DNA from: CBDBND01 sp965207985
Lineage (GTDB): Bacteria > Pseudomonadota > Alphaproteobacteria > Rhodospirillales > Rhodospirillaceae
DNA: 64,000 nt
Direction of reading: 5' to 3'
Assembly: GCA_965207985.1 (NCBI GenBank)
Contig: CBDBND010000034.1
Span: 1-64,000 of the forward strand
Below are positions 45,252 to 54,426 of the stretch, in pieces. Made by a program: the position numbers and the translations under genes. Position 1 is the stretch's first letter. Each line of letters begins with the position of its first letter. The notes beneath the pieces are model-generated. The model searched no databases. It saw nothing but the letters and a program-made list of their open reading frames with translations, and was not told where the DNA came from.

Positions 45252-45806
45252 ATGAATTACGGGATTGCACTGGTGGCCGCAATGACCGCCTTCAGCATAC
45301 AAACAGCCCTGGCCCAAGAGGCAGACGATATAGCTCCGCCGCCGCCGCCAGAACTGGAAGGGGAAGCCCCAACAGCACCGAACCTTCCACCACCGCCAGC
45401 GAAGGTCAAACTGGATCATTGCGGGCCACAATCGGCTAAGACCTGCGATGGTATCGAGAACATCGGCGATCTTGGCGGTGAGTCCTGGAAGATCGGCGCT
45501 ATGGGTGCGGCGTTATGCTCCAAGAGCGCAGCCATCGAAGCGTCGCGCAAGCGCCGCAAAGACCGGCTTGAATATGAAGAACGGCTGGCCGACATCGCCG
45601 AAGATACTGGCGAGGACTATGAGGCCTGGGAACCATCGGAAACCAATACCGAATTTGCCCAGCGCACGAGCCAGGAATGTGAGTCCAACAAAGAGTACTG
45701 GTGCCAGGAAATGCAGCTCGCAGCAGCAGAAATTGCTGATGGGGACATTCAAATTTCCGCACTGCAAATCGTTGAGACCGCCTGCGCCCTGCCGCAACCG
45801 CAATAG
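45252..45806 (+). CDS. Secreted cysteine-containing protein of unknown function
   Basis: A 184-residue protein with a signal peptide (IALVAAMTAFSIQTALAQ), a proline-rich acidic stretch (IAPPPPPELEGEAPTAP) and a soluble part with six cysteines (DHCGPQSAKTCDG, AALCSK, QECESNKEYWCQE, ETACALP), which suggests disulfides in the periplasm. No family is recognised. It ends 22 bases before a strong terminator. Confidence 0.65.
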   Translation: MNYGIALVAAMTAFSIQTALAQEADDIAPPPPPELEGEAPTAPNLPPPPAKVKLDHCGPQSAKTCDGIENIGDLGGESWKIGAMGAALCSKSAAIEASRKRRKDRLEYEERLADIAEDTGEDYEAWEPSETNTEFAQRTSQECESNKEYWCQEMQLAAAEIADGDIQISALQIVETACALPQPQ

Positions 45807-45828
45807 TCAAAACCTGTAATTGGTTACC

Positions 45829-45858
45829 AACGGCGGACTTTTCAGTCCGCCGTTTTTT
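45829..45858 (+). terminator. Rho-independent terminator
   Basis: AACGGCGGACT (45829-45839) pairs perfectly with AGTCCGCCGTT (45844-45854) around a four-base loop and runs into six T. It ends the secreted-protein transcript and overlaps the last codon of the convergent epmA gene. Confidence 0.93.
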
Positions 45859-46909
45859 ATTCGGTCGATAACAAATCCATCGGCGTCCATTGCACATCGC
45901 GTATATGTGACGCCCCGGTCAACAGCATGACCAGCCGGTCAACGCCGAGGGCCATACCTGCTGCCGGCGGCATCGCTTGCAACGCCGATAAAAAGCCTTC
46001 GTCAATGGGCGCCGGAGTTCCATACAAGGACGAGTAAAGCGCACTATCCCGCTCGAAACGCCGACGCTGTTCCACGGGATCGGTCAATTCGGAAAAACCG
46101 TTCGCCAGTTCCATCCCGCAAACATAGGCTTCCACCCGTTCGGCGAGACGCGGATCATCTTTTTTGCGGCGGGCAAGCGCGCCGACGACAATGGGATAAT
46201 CTGTCAGAAAGACCCCTCCCCTTGTCGCAAGGTTGGGCTCTACGCGCTCTAGCAGAATACGATGAAACAGATCGTCCCAAGAATCGGTAGGGTTGCAGGT
46301 CATGCCTGCCTTCTGCACCGCATCGAAGAGAGCGGAAGAAGACGGATCAAATCCATCATCGATGGTGGCCAGCAGATCAATATCGGCAAACTCGAGAAAT
46401 GCGTCTGCAACCGTCATACGGACCCACGCGTCTCCTGATTGCATCGCATGGTCTCCGGCCTGCAGGCGCGGCTGGTTCGTCATTGAGCAAACGAAGTCGA
46501 TCAGCTCTTCAACATCTTTCATAAGCGCCGAATAGTCAGCCTCAGTGCGATACCATTCGAGAAGTGTGAACTCGGGCTGGTGTACGGCACTGTCTTCGGC
46601 ATCCCGCCAAACACGGCAGATCTGGAAAATCCGTTTTTCCCCTGCTGAGAGCAGTTTCTTCATGGCGAATTCAGGCGACGTGTGAAGATAACGAGCCAGG
46701 GTTGCCAGCTCGAACGGGCTGCGAAGCTCAATGGGAACCGGCCTGACATGCCGGTCGAGCCCGGGAGACAATTGCAGCATGGCCGTATCGACTTCGATAA
46801 AATTGCGTTCCTGAAAAAAGGAACGGATCGCAGACATCACCTGTGACCGGACGGCGAGATGTGTCCGGCGCGGCGCGTAAACAGTCTTGTCCCACCAGGG
46901 CTGAGTCAT
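45857..46909 (-). CDS. epmA: Elongation factor P lysyltransferase EpmA
   Basis: A 350-residue class II lysyl-tRNA-synthetase-like enzyme without an anticodon-binding domain, which attaches (R)-beta-lysine to EF-P. Motif 2 is QICRVWRDAEDSAVHQPEFTLLEWY and motif 3 is GMALGVDRLVMLLTGASHIRDV; the N-terminal AIRSFFQERNFIEVDTAML is class II motif 1. Start at the ATG 46909, with a GTG three codons upstream as an alternative. It is divergent from efp, its substrate gene. Confidence 0.93.
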   Translation of the reverse strand: MTQPWWDKTVYAPRRTHLAVRSQVMSAIRSFFQERNFIEVDTAMLQLSPGLDRHVRPVPIELRSPFELATLARYLHTSPEFAMKKLLSAGEKRIFQICRVWRDAEDSAVHQPEFTLLEWYRTEADYSALMKDVEELIDFVCSMTNQPRLQAGDHAMQSGDAWVRMTVADAFLEFADIDLLATIDDGFDPSSSALFDAVQKAGMTCNPTDSWDDLFHRILLERVEPNLATRGGVFLTDYPIVVGALARRKKDDPRLAERVEAYVCGMELANGFSELTDPVEQRRRFERDSALYSSLYGTPAPIDEGFLSALQAMPPAAGMALGVDRLVMLLTGASHIRDVQWTPMDLLSTE

Positions 46910-47069
46910 TGTGCGCACACGTCTTCTGGGTTGTTCCTGGCCATCCGCCTCTCAACTTCGCCGCTGATTAGTGGTTGGCCCGTTGCACGGGTACAGGCAA
47001 CCTGATAAAAGCCCGCCGCGGACGCAAGCGCCTTCTTGTCCACAGCATTCTTTGAAACACGGCAGTGTC

Positions 47070-47636
47070 ATGAAAATCCAAGCCAATACCATGCGCCCCG
47101 GAATGGTGATCGAACACCAGGGAAAGCAATGGACGGTTCTTAAGATCGAACTTCTGCAGCCGGGAAAAGGCGGCGCTTTTATTCAGGTGGAAATGAGAGA
47201 CATTGCCTCAGGGAATAAATCCAACGACCGCTGGCGTACTCAGGAGACCGTTGAAAAGCTCGAAGTCCGTGAACGTGACTGCCAATACCTCTATCAGGAC
47301 GGCGACCTATACACGTTTATGGACACCGAAACCTATGACCAGTTTTCGCTTTCCGGGGACGATTTGGGCGACAAGGCCGTTTATTTGCAGGACGGTATGG
47401 CGGTGACGGCGAATACCATCGAAGGCAAACCCATCAGCATCAATTTGCCCCAGAATGTCACCTTAGAGGTTGTCGAAGCGGAGCCAGTGGTCAAAGGGCA
47501 GACTGCCGCGTCGTCCTATAAACCGGGTGTGATGGAAAACGGTATCAAAGTTATGATTCCGCCGTTCGTAGAAGCTGGTACAAAAATCGTCGTCAACACG
47601 AACGATGGTACCTACGTCGAACGCGCTAAGGATTGA
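47070..47636 (+). CDS. efp: Elongation factor P
   Basis: A 188-residue translation factor that relieves ribosome stalling at polyproline. The N-terminal KOW-like domain has the loop QPGKGGAF, whose Lys (residue 33) is the position modified by EpmA. OB domains follow, with VVEAEPVVKGQTAASSYKPGVMENG and VPPF-like IPPFVEAGTKIVVNTNDGTYVER. Polyproline-rich proteins in this window (TolA, CpoB, the OmpA-like protein) would be natural clients. The ATG at 47070 fits the family start. Confidence 0.96.
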   Translation: MKIQANTMRPGMVIEHQGKQWTVLKIELLQPGKGGAFIQVEMRDIASGNKSNDRWRTQETVEKLEVRERDCQYLYQDGDLYTFMDTETYDQFSLSGDDLGDKAVYLQDGMAVTANTIEGKPISINLPQNVTLEVVEAEPVVKGQTAASSYKPGVMENGIKVMIPPFVEAGTKIVVNTNDGTYVERAKD

Positions 47637-47648
47637 AAATCCACCGCC

Positions 47649-48443
47649 ATGGCGGTTCGCTCTGCAATTCTCAATGTGATGGTCGCGGCGGCTGAAAAAG
47701 CCGGGCGGGCTTTGGTGCGTGATTTCGGCGAGGTGGAGAATCTTCAGGTTTCCCGTAAAGGGACGAGTGATTTTGTCACCGCAGCCGATTTACGGACGGA
47801 AAAAATCCTTCGCGCCGAACTTTCGAAAGCGCGGCCCGATTTCGGCTTTCTCATGGAAGAATCAGGCGAGGACCAAGGTGCGGATCCCGATCGGCGGTGG
47901 ATCGTCGACCCCATCGACGGCACAACCAATTTTATTCATGGCATTCCTCACTTTGCCATCTCCATCGCATTGGAGGAGCACGGTGAACTCACCGCAGCGC
48001 TGGTTTTTAACCCAGTTTTTGATGAATTATTTCTCGCGGAAAAAGGACAAGGGGCAAGCTTCAACAACCGGAGGCTTCGCGTTTCGGCCCGGGAACGCTT
48101 ATCGGATTGTGTTCTGGCGACGGGGATCCCTCATCTCGGACGAGGCGAACACACATCTTACTTAAAGCAATTAACCGCAGTCATGAACGCCTCGGCCGGA
48201 ATTCGACGTTTCGGTTCTGCTTCATTGGATCTGGCTTACGTGGCCGCAGGCCGCGTTGACGGGTTCTGGGAAAGCGGCCTTGCGATCTGGGATGTTGCCG
48301 CCGGTATTTTGCTCGTTCGGGAGGCCGGCGGTTTTGTCACCGATATAGCTGGCAAGGGCGACGGTCTGGCAAGTCCATCCATACTCGCGGCGAATACCCG
48401 CATTCACCGCCCACTTGCCATACTTCTGACCGAAAACACCTGA
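47649..48443 (+). CDS. suhB: Inositol monophosphatase family protein
   Basis: A 264-residue Mg-dependent phosphatase. Metal and substrate motifs are FLMEESGED, WIVDPIDGTTNFIHGIPHFAISIAL and the C-terminal ESGLAIWDVAAGILLVREAGG. SuhB also acts in rRNA transcription antitermination in E. coli. It starts 12 bases after efp and should be cotranscribed. The typical length and motifs leave no doubt about the family, although inositol phosphate may not be the true substrate. Confidence 0.93.
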   Translation: MAVRSAILNVMVAAAEKAGRALVRDFGEVENLQVSRKGTSDFVTAADLRTEKILRAELSKARPDFGFLMEESGEDQGADPDRRWIVDPIDGTTNFIHGIPHFAISIALEEHGELTAALVFNPVFDELFLAEKGQGASFNNRRLRVSARERLSDCVLATGIPHLGRGEHTSYLKQLTAVMNASAGIRRFGSASLDLAYVAAGRVDGFWESGLAIWDVAAGILLVREAGGFVTDIAGKGDGLASPSILAANTRIHRPLAILLTENT

Positions 48444-48604
48444 CTTTCGCCATCATTTGTTGAGATACGGCAGGCCGGACGGCAATTCAAACCGGAGACA
48501 GCCGTTGTCCCTTGGACCACCCATGATGTAGGGTTTCGCCTCATTTTGCGCTATTTTATGGGGCGCAATCTGGGGGATCACACCACATTTGAGGGCCCGT
48601 TGGC

Positions 48605-49501
48605 ATGTCTGAGACTTATTTAGCTTCCACGATCCTGCGGCAATGGTGTGTCACCAGTTGCATGGTTGCTGTCGCATCCATGTTTTTTGTTGGCGCTGGT
48701 AACGCTCAGCAGTCAGGCGGGGTCTCGGTGAACCTCGGGGTGCTGGACGACCTTGATCCGATGACAACGGTTCCCCGTTTGCTCATGCCGGCTGCGCCAA
48801 GAACGGGTGGCCGTATTGTGTTGAGGCCGCCGCCGGGGGTTGACCCCATTACACCGCAACGCCCGCGTGTGGTCCTGCGCCCACCGCCGGGCGCACCGGC
48901 CCGGGTTGCCACCGCACCAACCATCGCCGTTCCACCTCCCGCAGCAGCAGCGGCACCGCCGACTTCGGTCACGGCCGCGCCTGAACCGCCGCCTCCAGCA
49001 CCAGCACCGATTGCCCCCGTCGCATCGGCGCCATTGGATGAACCAGCGTCACCCGAACCCGCCGTAGCCGATGAACCGATGCCGGTCTCAGGACCATCCA
49101 TGGCGTCAGATGATGCGCCAGTTGTTGCCGAACCTGATCCGCCCCAGCAAACAGCATCTCTTCCAGACCCTGAAGCCGATGTAGATGTTCCTGGTCCGTA
49201 TTCGATCACTTTTTCTCCCGATCAAACTGAATTGCCGGACGGCGCAACAGCAACGCTTAGAGCCCTGGTCGACCAGCTCGAAGCGAATGAAGGCTTGCGG
49301 GTTCAACTTATGGCTTATGCGAGCAGTACAGACGGTTCTGCCAGCAGCGTCAGGCGTAAGTCCCTTAGCCGTGCCCTATCGGTACGGGAGTTTTTGATGG
49401 ATCAGGGTGTGCAAAGCACGCGCATTGAGGTTCGTGCTCTTGGTGATCAGAACGAGGGAGGCGACCCTGACCGTGTGGACGCTGTGGTGGAACAACGCTG
49501 A
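48605..49501 (+). CDS. Secreted Pro/Ala-rich OmpA-like protein
   Basis: A 298-residue protein with an N-terminal hydrophobic signal (SCMVAVASMFFVGAGNAQ), a central Pro/Ala/Glu-rich segment of about 130 residues and a C-terminal OmpA-like domain (ITFSPDQTELPDGATATLRALVDQL, then RRKSLSRALSVREFLMDQGV and RIEVRALG). The peptidoglycan-binding Asp/Arg pattern is only partly kept. It precedes the MotA-like and MotB-like genes by 40 bases and probably belongs to the same envelope complex. Confidence 0.75.
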   Translation: MSETYLASTILRQWCVTSCMVAVASMFFVGAGNAQQSGGVSVNLGVLDDLDPMTTVPRLLMPAAPRTGGRIVLRPPPGVDPITPQRPRVVLRPPPGAPARVATAPTIAVPPPAAAAAPPTSVTAAPEPPPPAPAPIAPVASAPLDEPASPEPAVADEPMPVSGPSMASDDAPVVAEPDPPQQTASLPDPEADVDVPGPYSITFSPDQTELPDGATATLRALVDQLEANEGLRVQLMAYASSTDGSASSVRRKSLSRALSVREFLMDQGVQSTRIEVRALGDQNEGGDPDRVDAVVEQR

Positions 49502-49541
49502 CCCGTCCCCATTTCTTTTGTGACTGCCAACTGGCGCGACA

Positions 49542-50759
49542 ATGACTGATACCACCCGGTTTCTGACCCGCATGATCCTGTTCCTGGTGGCGGGAGCAGT
49601 CGTCACAACGTTTCTTTACAACACGCTCATCGATGCCTTCATGGCCAACCCGATGCTGAACGGGTTGATACTGGGCGTTTTGTTGGTCGGCATTTTCTTG
49701 AATATTCAACAGGTCGTCATGCTGGGGCCGGAATCCCAGTGGCTTGAGACCTTTCAGGATCGGGCCGAAAAAGACCAATTGGGATCTGACGATGATGATG
49801 ACGGTCCAGTGCCGATGTCCGTCAGCGGACCACGTCTTTTATCTCCCATGGCCCGTATGTTGTCGGACAGTCGACACCGGGGAGGAAAATTCACACTCAG
49901 TGCGCAAGCCATGCGTACGTTGCTGGATGGAATCGCTTCGAGGCTTGAAGAGTCCCGCGATCTCGCCCGCTATTTCATCGGCTTGTCGATTTTTCTGGGT
50001 CTCCTTGGCACGTTTTGGGGATTACTCCAAACCGTTGCCTCTGTCGGTGACGTTATTCGCAATTTGTCGATCACGGGTGACGACATCGCACTCGTCTTTA
50101 ATGACCTGAAAAGTGGTTTAGAAGCGCCGCTGGGCGGCATGGGAACAGCGTTCTCATCGTCCCTCTTCGGTCTTGCCGGTTCGCTGATCTTGGGCTTTCT
50201 CGACCTGCAAGCGGGCCAGGCACAGAACGCGTTCTACAATGACCTGGAAGAGTGGCTGTCTGGCGTTACCCGCCTATCCTCCGGCGCGTCTTTGTCTGAA
50301 GGAGAACAGAGCGTCTCCGCCTATACGGAAGCGCTGCTAGAACAGACCGCTGAAAGCCTGGACGAACTGCAGCGCATCCTCGGCCGCAGCGAAGAAAGCC
50401 GTATTGCCGCAAACCAGCATTTCGCCACCATGAATGACAAACTGGCGCTGCTCACGGACCAGATGAAGGCCGAACAGCAGGTCCTGTTGAAGGTGGCGGA
50501 AAACCAAAAAGATCTTGCACCGTTGATCGAAAAGATCGCCGAGCTTGGAGAGGCGCTGTCCCAACCACAGACACAAGATGAGGATGACGGCGTGAAAGGC
50601 CACGTTCGCAATATCGATCAATCGCTGAACCGCCTTGTGTCGGAACTGACAACGGGACGGGAACAGCTCATCAAAGATCTGCGTGCGGAAATCAAACTTC
50701 TGGCAAAAACGGTCGCGGCATCAAGTGGCCGGGCCGAGTCAGCGGACCAATCCGGGTAA
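49542..50759 (+). CDS. MotA/TolQ/ExbB-like proton-channel protein
   Basis: A 405-residue inner-membrane protein. Hydrophobic helices at LTRMILFLVAGAVVTTFLY and NGLILGVLLVGIFLNIQQVV are followed by a cytoplasmic loop and the channel helices FIGLSIFLGLLGTFWGLLQTVASV and GMGTAFSSSLFGLAGSLILGFLDL, matching the TolQ/MotA pore segments. About 150 C-terminal residues are helical coiled coil. It lies 13 bases before a MotB-like gene. No flagellar genes are in the window, so this is likely a non-flagellar stator. Confidence 0.85.
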   Translation: MTDTTRFLTRMILFLVAGAVVTTFLYNTLIDAFMANPMLNGLILGVLLVGIFLNIQQVVMLGPESQWLETFQDRAEKDQLGSDDDDDGPVPMSVSGPRLLSPMARMLSDSRHRGGKFTLSAQAMRTLLDGIASRLEESRDLARYFIGLSIFLGLLGTFWGLLQTVASVGDVIRNLSITGDDIALVFNDLKSGLEAPLGGMGTAFSSSLFGLAGSLILGFLDLQAGQAQNAFYNDLEEWLSGVTRLSSGASLSEGEQSVSAYTEALLEQTAESLDELQRILGRSEESRIAANQHFATMNDKLALLTDQMKAEQQVLLKVAENQKDLAPLIEKIAELGEALSQPQTQDEDDGVKGHVRNIDQSLNRLVSELTTGREQLIKDLRAEIKLLAKTVAASSGRAESADQSG

Positions 50760-50772
50760 ACTGGACTAGGCC

Positions 50773-51996
50773 ATGGCCACCCTCGCCCGCCGCGCGCGCC
50801 GCACCACCGACATCTGGCCGGGGTTTGTCGACGCCTTAGCCACCCTGCTCATCATCATCATTTTCGTCTTGATGGTGTTTGTTCTCGGCCAGTTTTTTCT
50901 CGGGCAAGCCTTATCAGGTCGCGATGCCGCTCTGGAACGACTGACTGCCCAAGTTAACGAACTCGGCGAAATGCTGGCACTGGAACAGCAGGCCAATGCC
51001 GACCTCACCCTCAATGTGACCCGATTGTCCGATCAACTTCGCGCCGCGACTCTCGAACTGGATGAGATGGCGGTGTTGCGCATGCAAAACCGAGACCTCC
51101 AAGGACAAGTAGAAGCTTTGGAAGCCGATGCAGAAGAAAACGCAGCGGAAATAGCGCGCATGCGGGTTGCCATAGAAGCCGCAGCGGAAGCGGCAGAGGA
51201 AGATCGGGGGCGTATCGAAGAACAGCGCAGTCAGCTGGCGCTCCTTCAACAAAATGTCCGCGCTCTTGAAGTCCTCAAAGAGGATTTGGAAGAGGAAATC
51301 GCACGTCTGGGTGAAACGATCGTGGAACGGGAAGGTGAAATTGCTGACGAGCGGCGTTTGACTCTTGAGGCGCAAGCACAAGCGGCGCTCATGAGCCAGC
51401 AGTTGGAAACGCTCCGGCAGGAACTGGCGCGTCTGGCTGAAACATTGGATGCCTCCGATGCATTGTCTGAGGAGCAACGCGTGCAGATCGCTGATCTAGG
51501 CAGGCGTATGAACAGGGCTTTAGCTGGGCGGGTGCAGGAACTGCAGCGATACCGGTCCGAGTTTTTCGGACGTTTGCGGGATATTCTCGGGACCCGGCCC
51601 GGCATCCAGGTGGTGGGCGATCGGTTCGTTTTCCAGTCTGAGGTGTTGTTCGCCAGTGGCTCAGCAGATCTCGGCCCTGAAGGACAGCGGCAGTTGGCCC
51701 AGCTCGCTCGTACCCTGGTCGACATTTCGCGGGACATACCGGAAGAAGTGGACTGGATATTGCGGGTTGATGGACATACGGATGATGTACCCATCAGCAC
51801 GGCGATTTTTCCCTCCAACTGGGAACTTTCCATCGCTCGGGCGCTTTCCGTGGTGCGGTATTTGTCCTCCCAAGGGATCCCGTCCGACCGGCTGGCTGCA
51901 GCCGGATTTGGCGAATATCAGCCCATAGATGCGGCCGAGACGGCTCAGGCACGGGCCAGAAACCGCCGCATTGAGCTCAAATTCGACCAGAAATAG
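50773..51996 (+). CDS. MotB-like peptidoglycan-binding stator partner
   Basis: A 407-residue protein with one transmembrane helix (FVDALATLLIIIIFVLMVFVLGQFFL), whose Asp in WPGFVDALATLL corresponds to the proton-carrying Asp of MotB/TolR. A very long coiled coil of about 230 residues follows, then an OmpA/MotB peptidoglycan-binding domain (FASGSADLGPEGQRQLAQLA, RVDGHTDDVPISTAIFPSNWELSIARA, GFGEYQPIDAAETAQARARNRRIEL). It pairs with the preceding MotA-like protein. The long periplasmic coiled coil distinguishes it from flagellar MotB. Confidence 0.88.
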   Translation: MATLARRARRTTDIWPGFVDALATLLIIIIFVLMVFVLGQFFLGQALSGRDAALERLTAQVNELGEMLALEQQANADLTLNVTRLSDQLRAATLELDEMAVLRMQNRDLQGQVEALEADAEENAAEIARMRVAIEAAAEAAEEDRGRIEEQRSQLALLQQNVRALEVLKEDLEEEIARLGETIVEREGEIADERRLTLEAQAQAALMSQQLETLRQELARLAETLDASDALSEEQRVQIADLGRRMNRALAGRVQELQRYRSEFFGRLRDILGTRPGIQVVGDRFVFQSEVLFASGSADLGPEGQRQLAQLARTLVDISRDIPEEVDWILRVDGHTDDVPISTAIFPSNWELSIARALSVVRYLSSQGIPSDRLAAAGFGEYQPIDAAETAQARARNRRIELKFDQK

Positions 51997-52066
51997 AAAT
52001 GCGTAATCCTTGCGTGACGGTGGCCGGTTGGGTATACACCCGGCCACCCGTGAAACGAGGCCGACA

Positions 52067-52291
52067 ATGAAAAAAGACATCCATCCGGATTACCACGAAA
52101 TCACCGTGATCATGACGGACGGTACCGAGTTCAAAACCCGCAGTACCATGGGAAAAGAAGGCGATACCATGCGCCTCGACATTGACCCCAAAACCCATCC
52201 CGCGTGGACGGGGGTTCATCGTCTGGTGGATTCCGGCGGCCAATTGGCCAAATTCAATAAGCGATATTCGAATTTCGGCCTAAAGAGTTAG
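52067..52291 (+). CDS. rpmE: 50S ribosomal protein L31
   Basis: A 74-residue L31. It begins MKKDIHPDYHEITVIMTDG and contains GDTMRLDIDPKTHPAWTG and KFNKRYSNFG. The zinc-binding cysteines of the C+ form are absent, so this is a zinc-independent-type L31 as found in many alphaproteobacteria. An upstream in-frame start at 52010 is rejected because family sequence begins at 52067. A strong terminator follows. Confidence 0.95.
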   Translation: MKKDIHPDYHEITVIMTDGTEFKTRSTMGKEGDTMRLDIDPKTHPAWTGVHRLVDSGGQLAKFNKRYSNFGLKS

Positions 52292-52315
52292 TTTCGATTA
52301 CACACAACATATGGT

Positions 52316-52345
52316 AGCCGCCTTCCCACGAAGGCGGCTTTTTTT
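52316..52345 (+). terminator. Rho-independent terminator of rpmE
   Basis: AGCCGCCTT (52316-52324) pairs with AAGGCGGCT (52331-52339) around a six-base loop and is followed by seven T. It closes the transcript carrying the stator-like genes and rpmE and separates it from the cyclase pair. Confidence 0.93.
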
Positions 52346-52408
52346 GTGGTTTTGCCGAACCTTTGCCCGGTTTGTGCGTTAGTCGTGTGAAGACTGCCGG
52401 ATGCCATA

Positions 52409-54262
52409 ATGTCGATACAGGCCATCACTCAGTTTGAAGTCTATGTCCTTGAACACGGTCGGTGGACTCTCCATGCCCGTTATCCCGGTGCCGAACGGGA
52501 TGATGCGCTGCTCGACGCCCGCCGGACAGAACACAACACTGGTCTGCCGACGAAGGTGACCCGTGAGACCTATTATCCGGACGAAAACCACAGTGAAGAA
52601 GTAACGGTTTACGTTAGCCGGCATGCAAAAAAACAACTCAAGCGCGGAAAAGATGCAAAAAGAGCCGGTGTTACCGGAAATAAAAGCGCCAGCTTTGCCA
52701 AAGGCAGGGCATACGCACCTTTAGGGTCACTTCCTGCCGTCAGTGATGCGTTCTTTTTTAGCCGTTTATTTCTCGCTCTTGGATTGAGTCTGGGACTTGC
52801 TGCTGGTCTCACCGGATTTTTTGCGCTCCTGCTCGATGCCCTGGCCAGTTTGGGTGCCCGTATCCCGGCCAATATCGGCGCGCGGATGACGTTCTATTGG
52901 TACCTGGCCATGTTTGCCCTGAGTTTACTCGCCCTCAATCGCACGCTGGTGCCTTGGCGTCAGATGCTGTCGCAAAGGTTTTCCAAGCCCTCACGTCAGC
53001 GGTCAGTTGAACTCGAACCGGTAGCGCTGACCGATTTCAAACCTAAGCGGCCGGAACTTTTAAGGGAAACTGAGGCGGCTTTGGCACAGCAGGAACTTAA
53101 ACTCAGCAGAGGTGACCTGGATGTCACTGTAGAAAGCCAACCGGCACCCGCACCCAAATCTGAACAACCCCTTATTCAGTCACCTGAACCGAAGGAAGTT
53201 ATTGCGAAGGAGAGAAAAGAGGAAAGCAATCAGTCTAGTGAAACAAACGATGGGGATGCGGACCAGGTTGAAACAGAAACGGAGGTACAGACGCTTGATA
53301 AGGAAGCTGAGGATAGCGACGAGGACGTCGCCACTACGGCGCTTGTTGGCCTGGAGATAGAACGGCTGATAATGATGCGTTTCCTTGGTGATGCGATTTT
53401 GGCCATGCGTGAACGCCAGGATCATCTCGACACTATGTCTCGGCAGGGGATGAGCCTGTTCTTAGCCGGAGCGACGACGGCGCTCGCCGGTCTCCGCGGC
53501 CTCATACCTGAAACGGAAGCAAATATTCTCAAGGAAGCACTCGTTTTAATCGGACATGACGAAGGAAGCGCAGAAACATTCCTGTCTGAATTGGAAGAAA
53601 ATTCAAAGCTGAGCAAAAACCGTGAGCTTTTGGCTGCCGGTGAGCAGGCAATGAAGCAAAATCTTCAAACCAGTCATGGGACGGCTGGTGCATTAGGGGA
53701 CGTCATCAAGCAATGGCGGGAGTCCGAATATGTCAGCGACGTGGCACTTGGTGAAATTTTTCTTTTAACCTACGTCGAACCACCAAATCCCAACCCGACA
53801 TCCGCCGACGAAGAATCAATGAACCGGCATACCGGGCAAGTCAGAAAGGTGTGCGCGGATTGCAATGGAGAAGAAGTGCGGCACACGGGGAAAGGAATTT
53901 TTGCGCGTTTTGATTATCCCGACGCCGCCATTGCCGCAGCGATTTCAATCCAGCAGGACTGGGACCGCTTGCGGACATCGGAGTCACCTCCACCTCCAAC
54001 CTGTATCGCCTTGATCAGTAGCGACCCGAACAAATCTGATCCAGCCATTTCAGGGGATGTCTATTCTCAGGCAGATACCTTGTGCCGGCGGCTCGGCAAG
54101 AGTCAGATCGCCTGTGACGTATTGATTCGCGACGTTTGTACCAAGAGCGACGTACATTTCGGTCCAAAAATCCCAAAAGCCCACAGCGGTATTGCAGAAC
54201 GGATTGATGCCGTTGAAGTGATGTGGGCCCCCTTCTCCGCAGCCCCTGAAACCGGGTCCTGA
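52409..54262 (+). CDS. Membrane-anchored class III pseudocyclase
   Basis: A 617-residue protein paralogous to the next gene. An N-terminal domain (FEVYVLEHGRWTLHARYPGA, residues 8-75) is followed by two transmembrane segments (LFLALGLSLGLAAGLTGFFA and TFYWYLAMFALSLLAL), a long acidic, low-complexity linker, a helical domain (about 320-450) and a C-terminal class III cyclase-like domain. In the last, the first metal-Asp motif is replaced by LLTYVEPPN and the second reads HTGKGIFARF, with Lys instead of Asp (near 53890). Without both metal ligands it should not make cyclic nucleotide and may act as a regulatory partner or nucleotide sensor (inference). Confidence 0.8.
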   Translation: MSIQAITQFEVYVLEHGRWTLHARYPGAERDDALLDARRTEHNTGLPTKVTRETYYPDENHSEEVTVYVSRHAKKQLKRGKDAKRAGVTGNKSASFAKGRAYAPLGSLPAVSDAFFFSRLFLALGLSLGLAAGLTGFFALLLDALASLGARIPANIGARMTFYWYLAMFALSLLALNRTLVPWRQMLSQRFSKPSRQRSVELEPVALTDFKPKRPELLRETEAALAQQELKLSRGDLDVTVESQPAPAPKSEQPLIQSPEPKEVIAKERKEESNQSSETNDGDADQVETETEVQTLDKEAEDSDEDVATTALVGLEIERLIMMRFLGDAILAMRERQDHLDTMSRQGMSLFLAGATTALAGLRGLIPETEANILKEALVLIGHDEGSAETFLSELEENSKLSKNRELLAAGEQAMKQNLQTSHGTAGALGDVIKQWRESEYVSDVALGEIFLLTYVEPPNPNPTSADEESMNRHTGQVRKVCADCNGEEVRHTGKGIFARFDYPDAAIAAAISIQQDWDRLRTSESPPPPTCIALISSDPNKSDPAISGDVYSQADTLCRRLGKSQIACDVLIRDVCTKSDVHFGPKIPKAHSGIAERIDAVEVMWAPFSAAPETGS

Positions 54263-54426
54263 CCCCCTCGAGCAGCGCTGGGGTTAAGGCTGCTTTAGGA
54301 ATTCCACCGCATATTATTGAAGAAAGGGGCAAACTTATCTATCAATCCCCTTAATGGTGGGATCAACGGGTGCTATTTTCGACCTTTGGTAGGGAGAGCC
54401 GCTTAGTTCGGTGTTGAGCGCGCGCA

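Noticed and set aside
49542..51996. Zorya anti-phage system (ZorA/ZorB)
   Set aside because: The MotA/MotB-like pair would fit ZorAB, but no ZorC, ZorD or ZorE gene follows; the pair is flanked by suhB and rpmE in a housekeeping setting.
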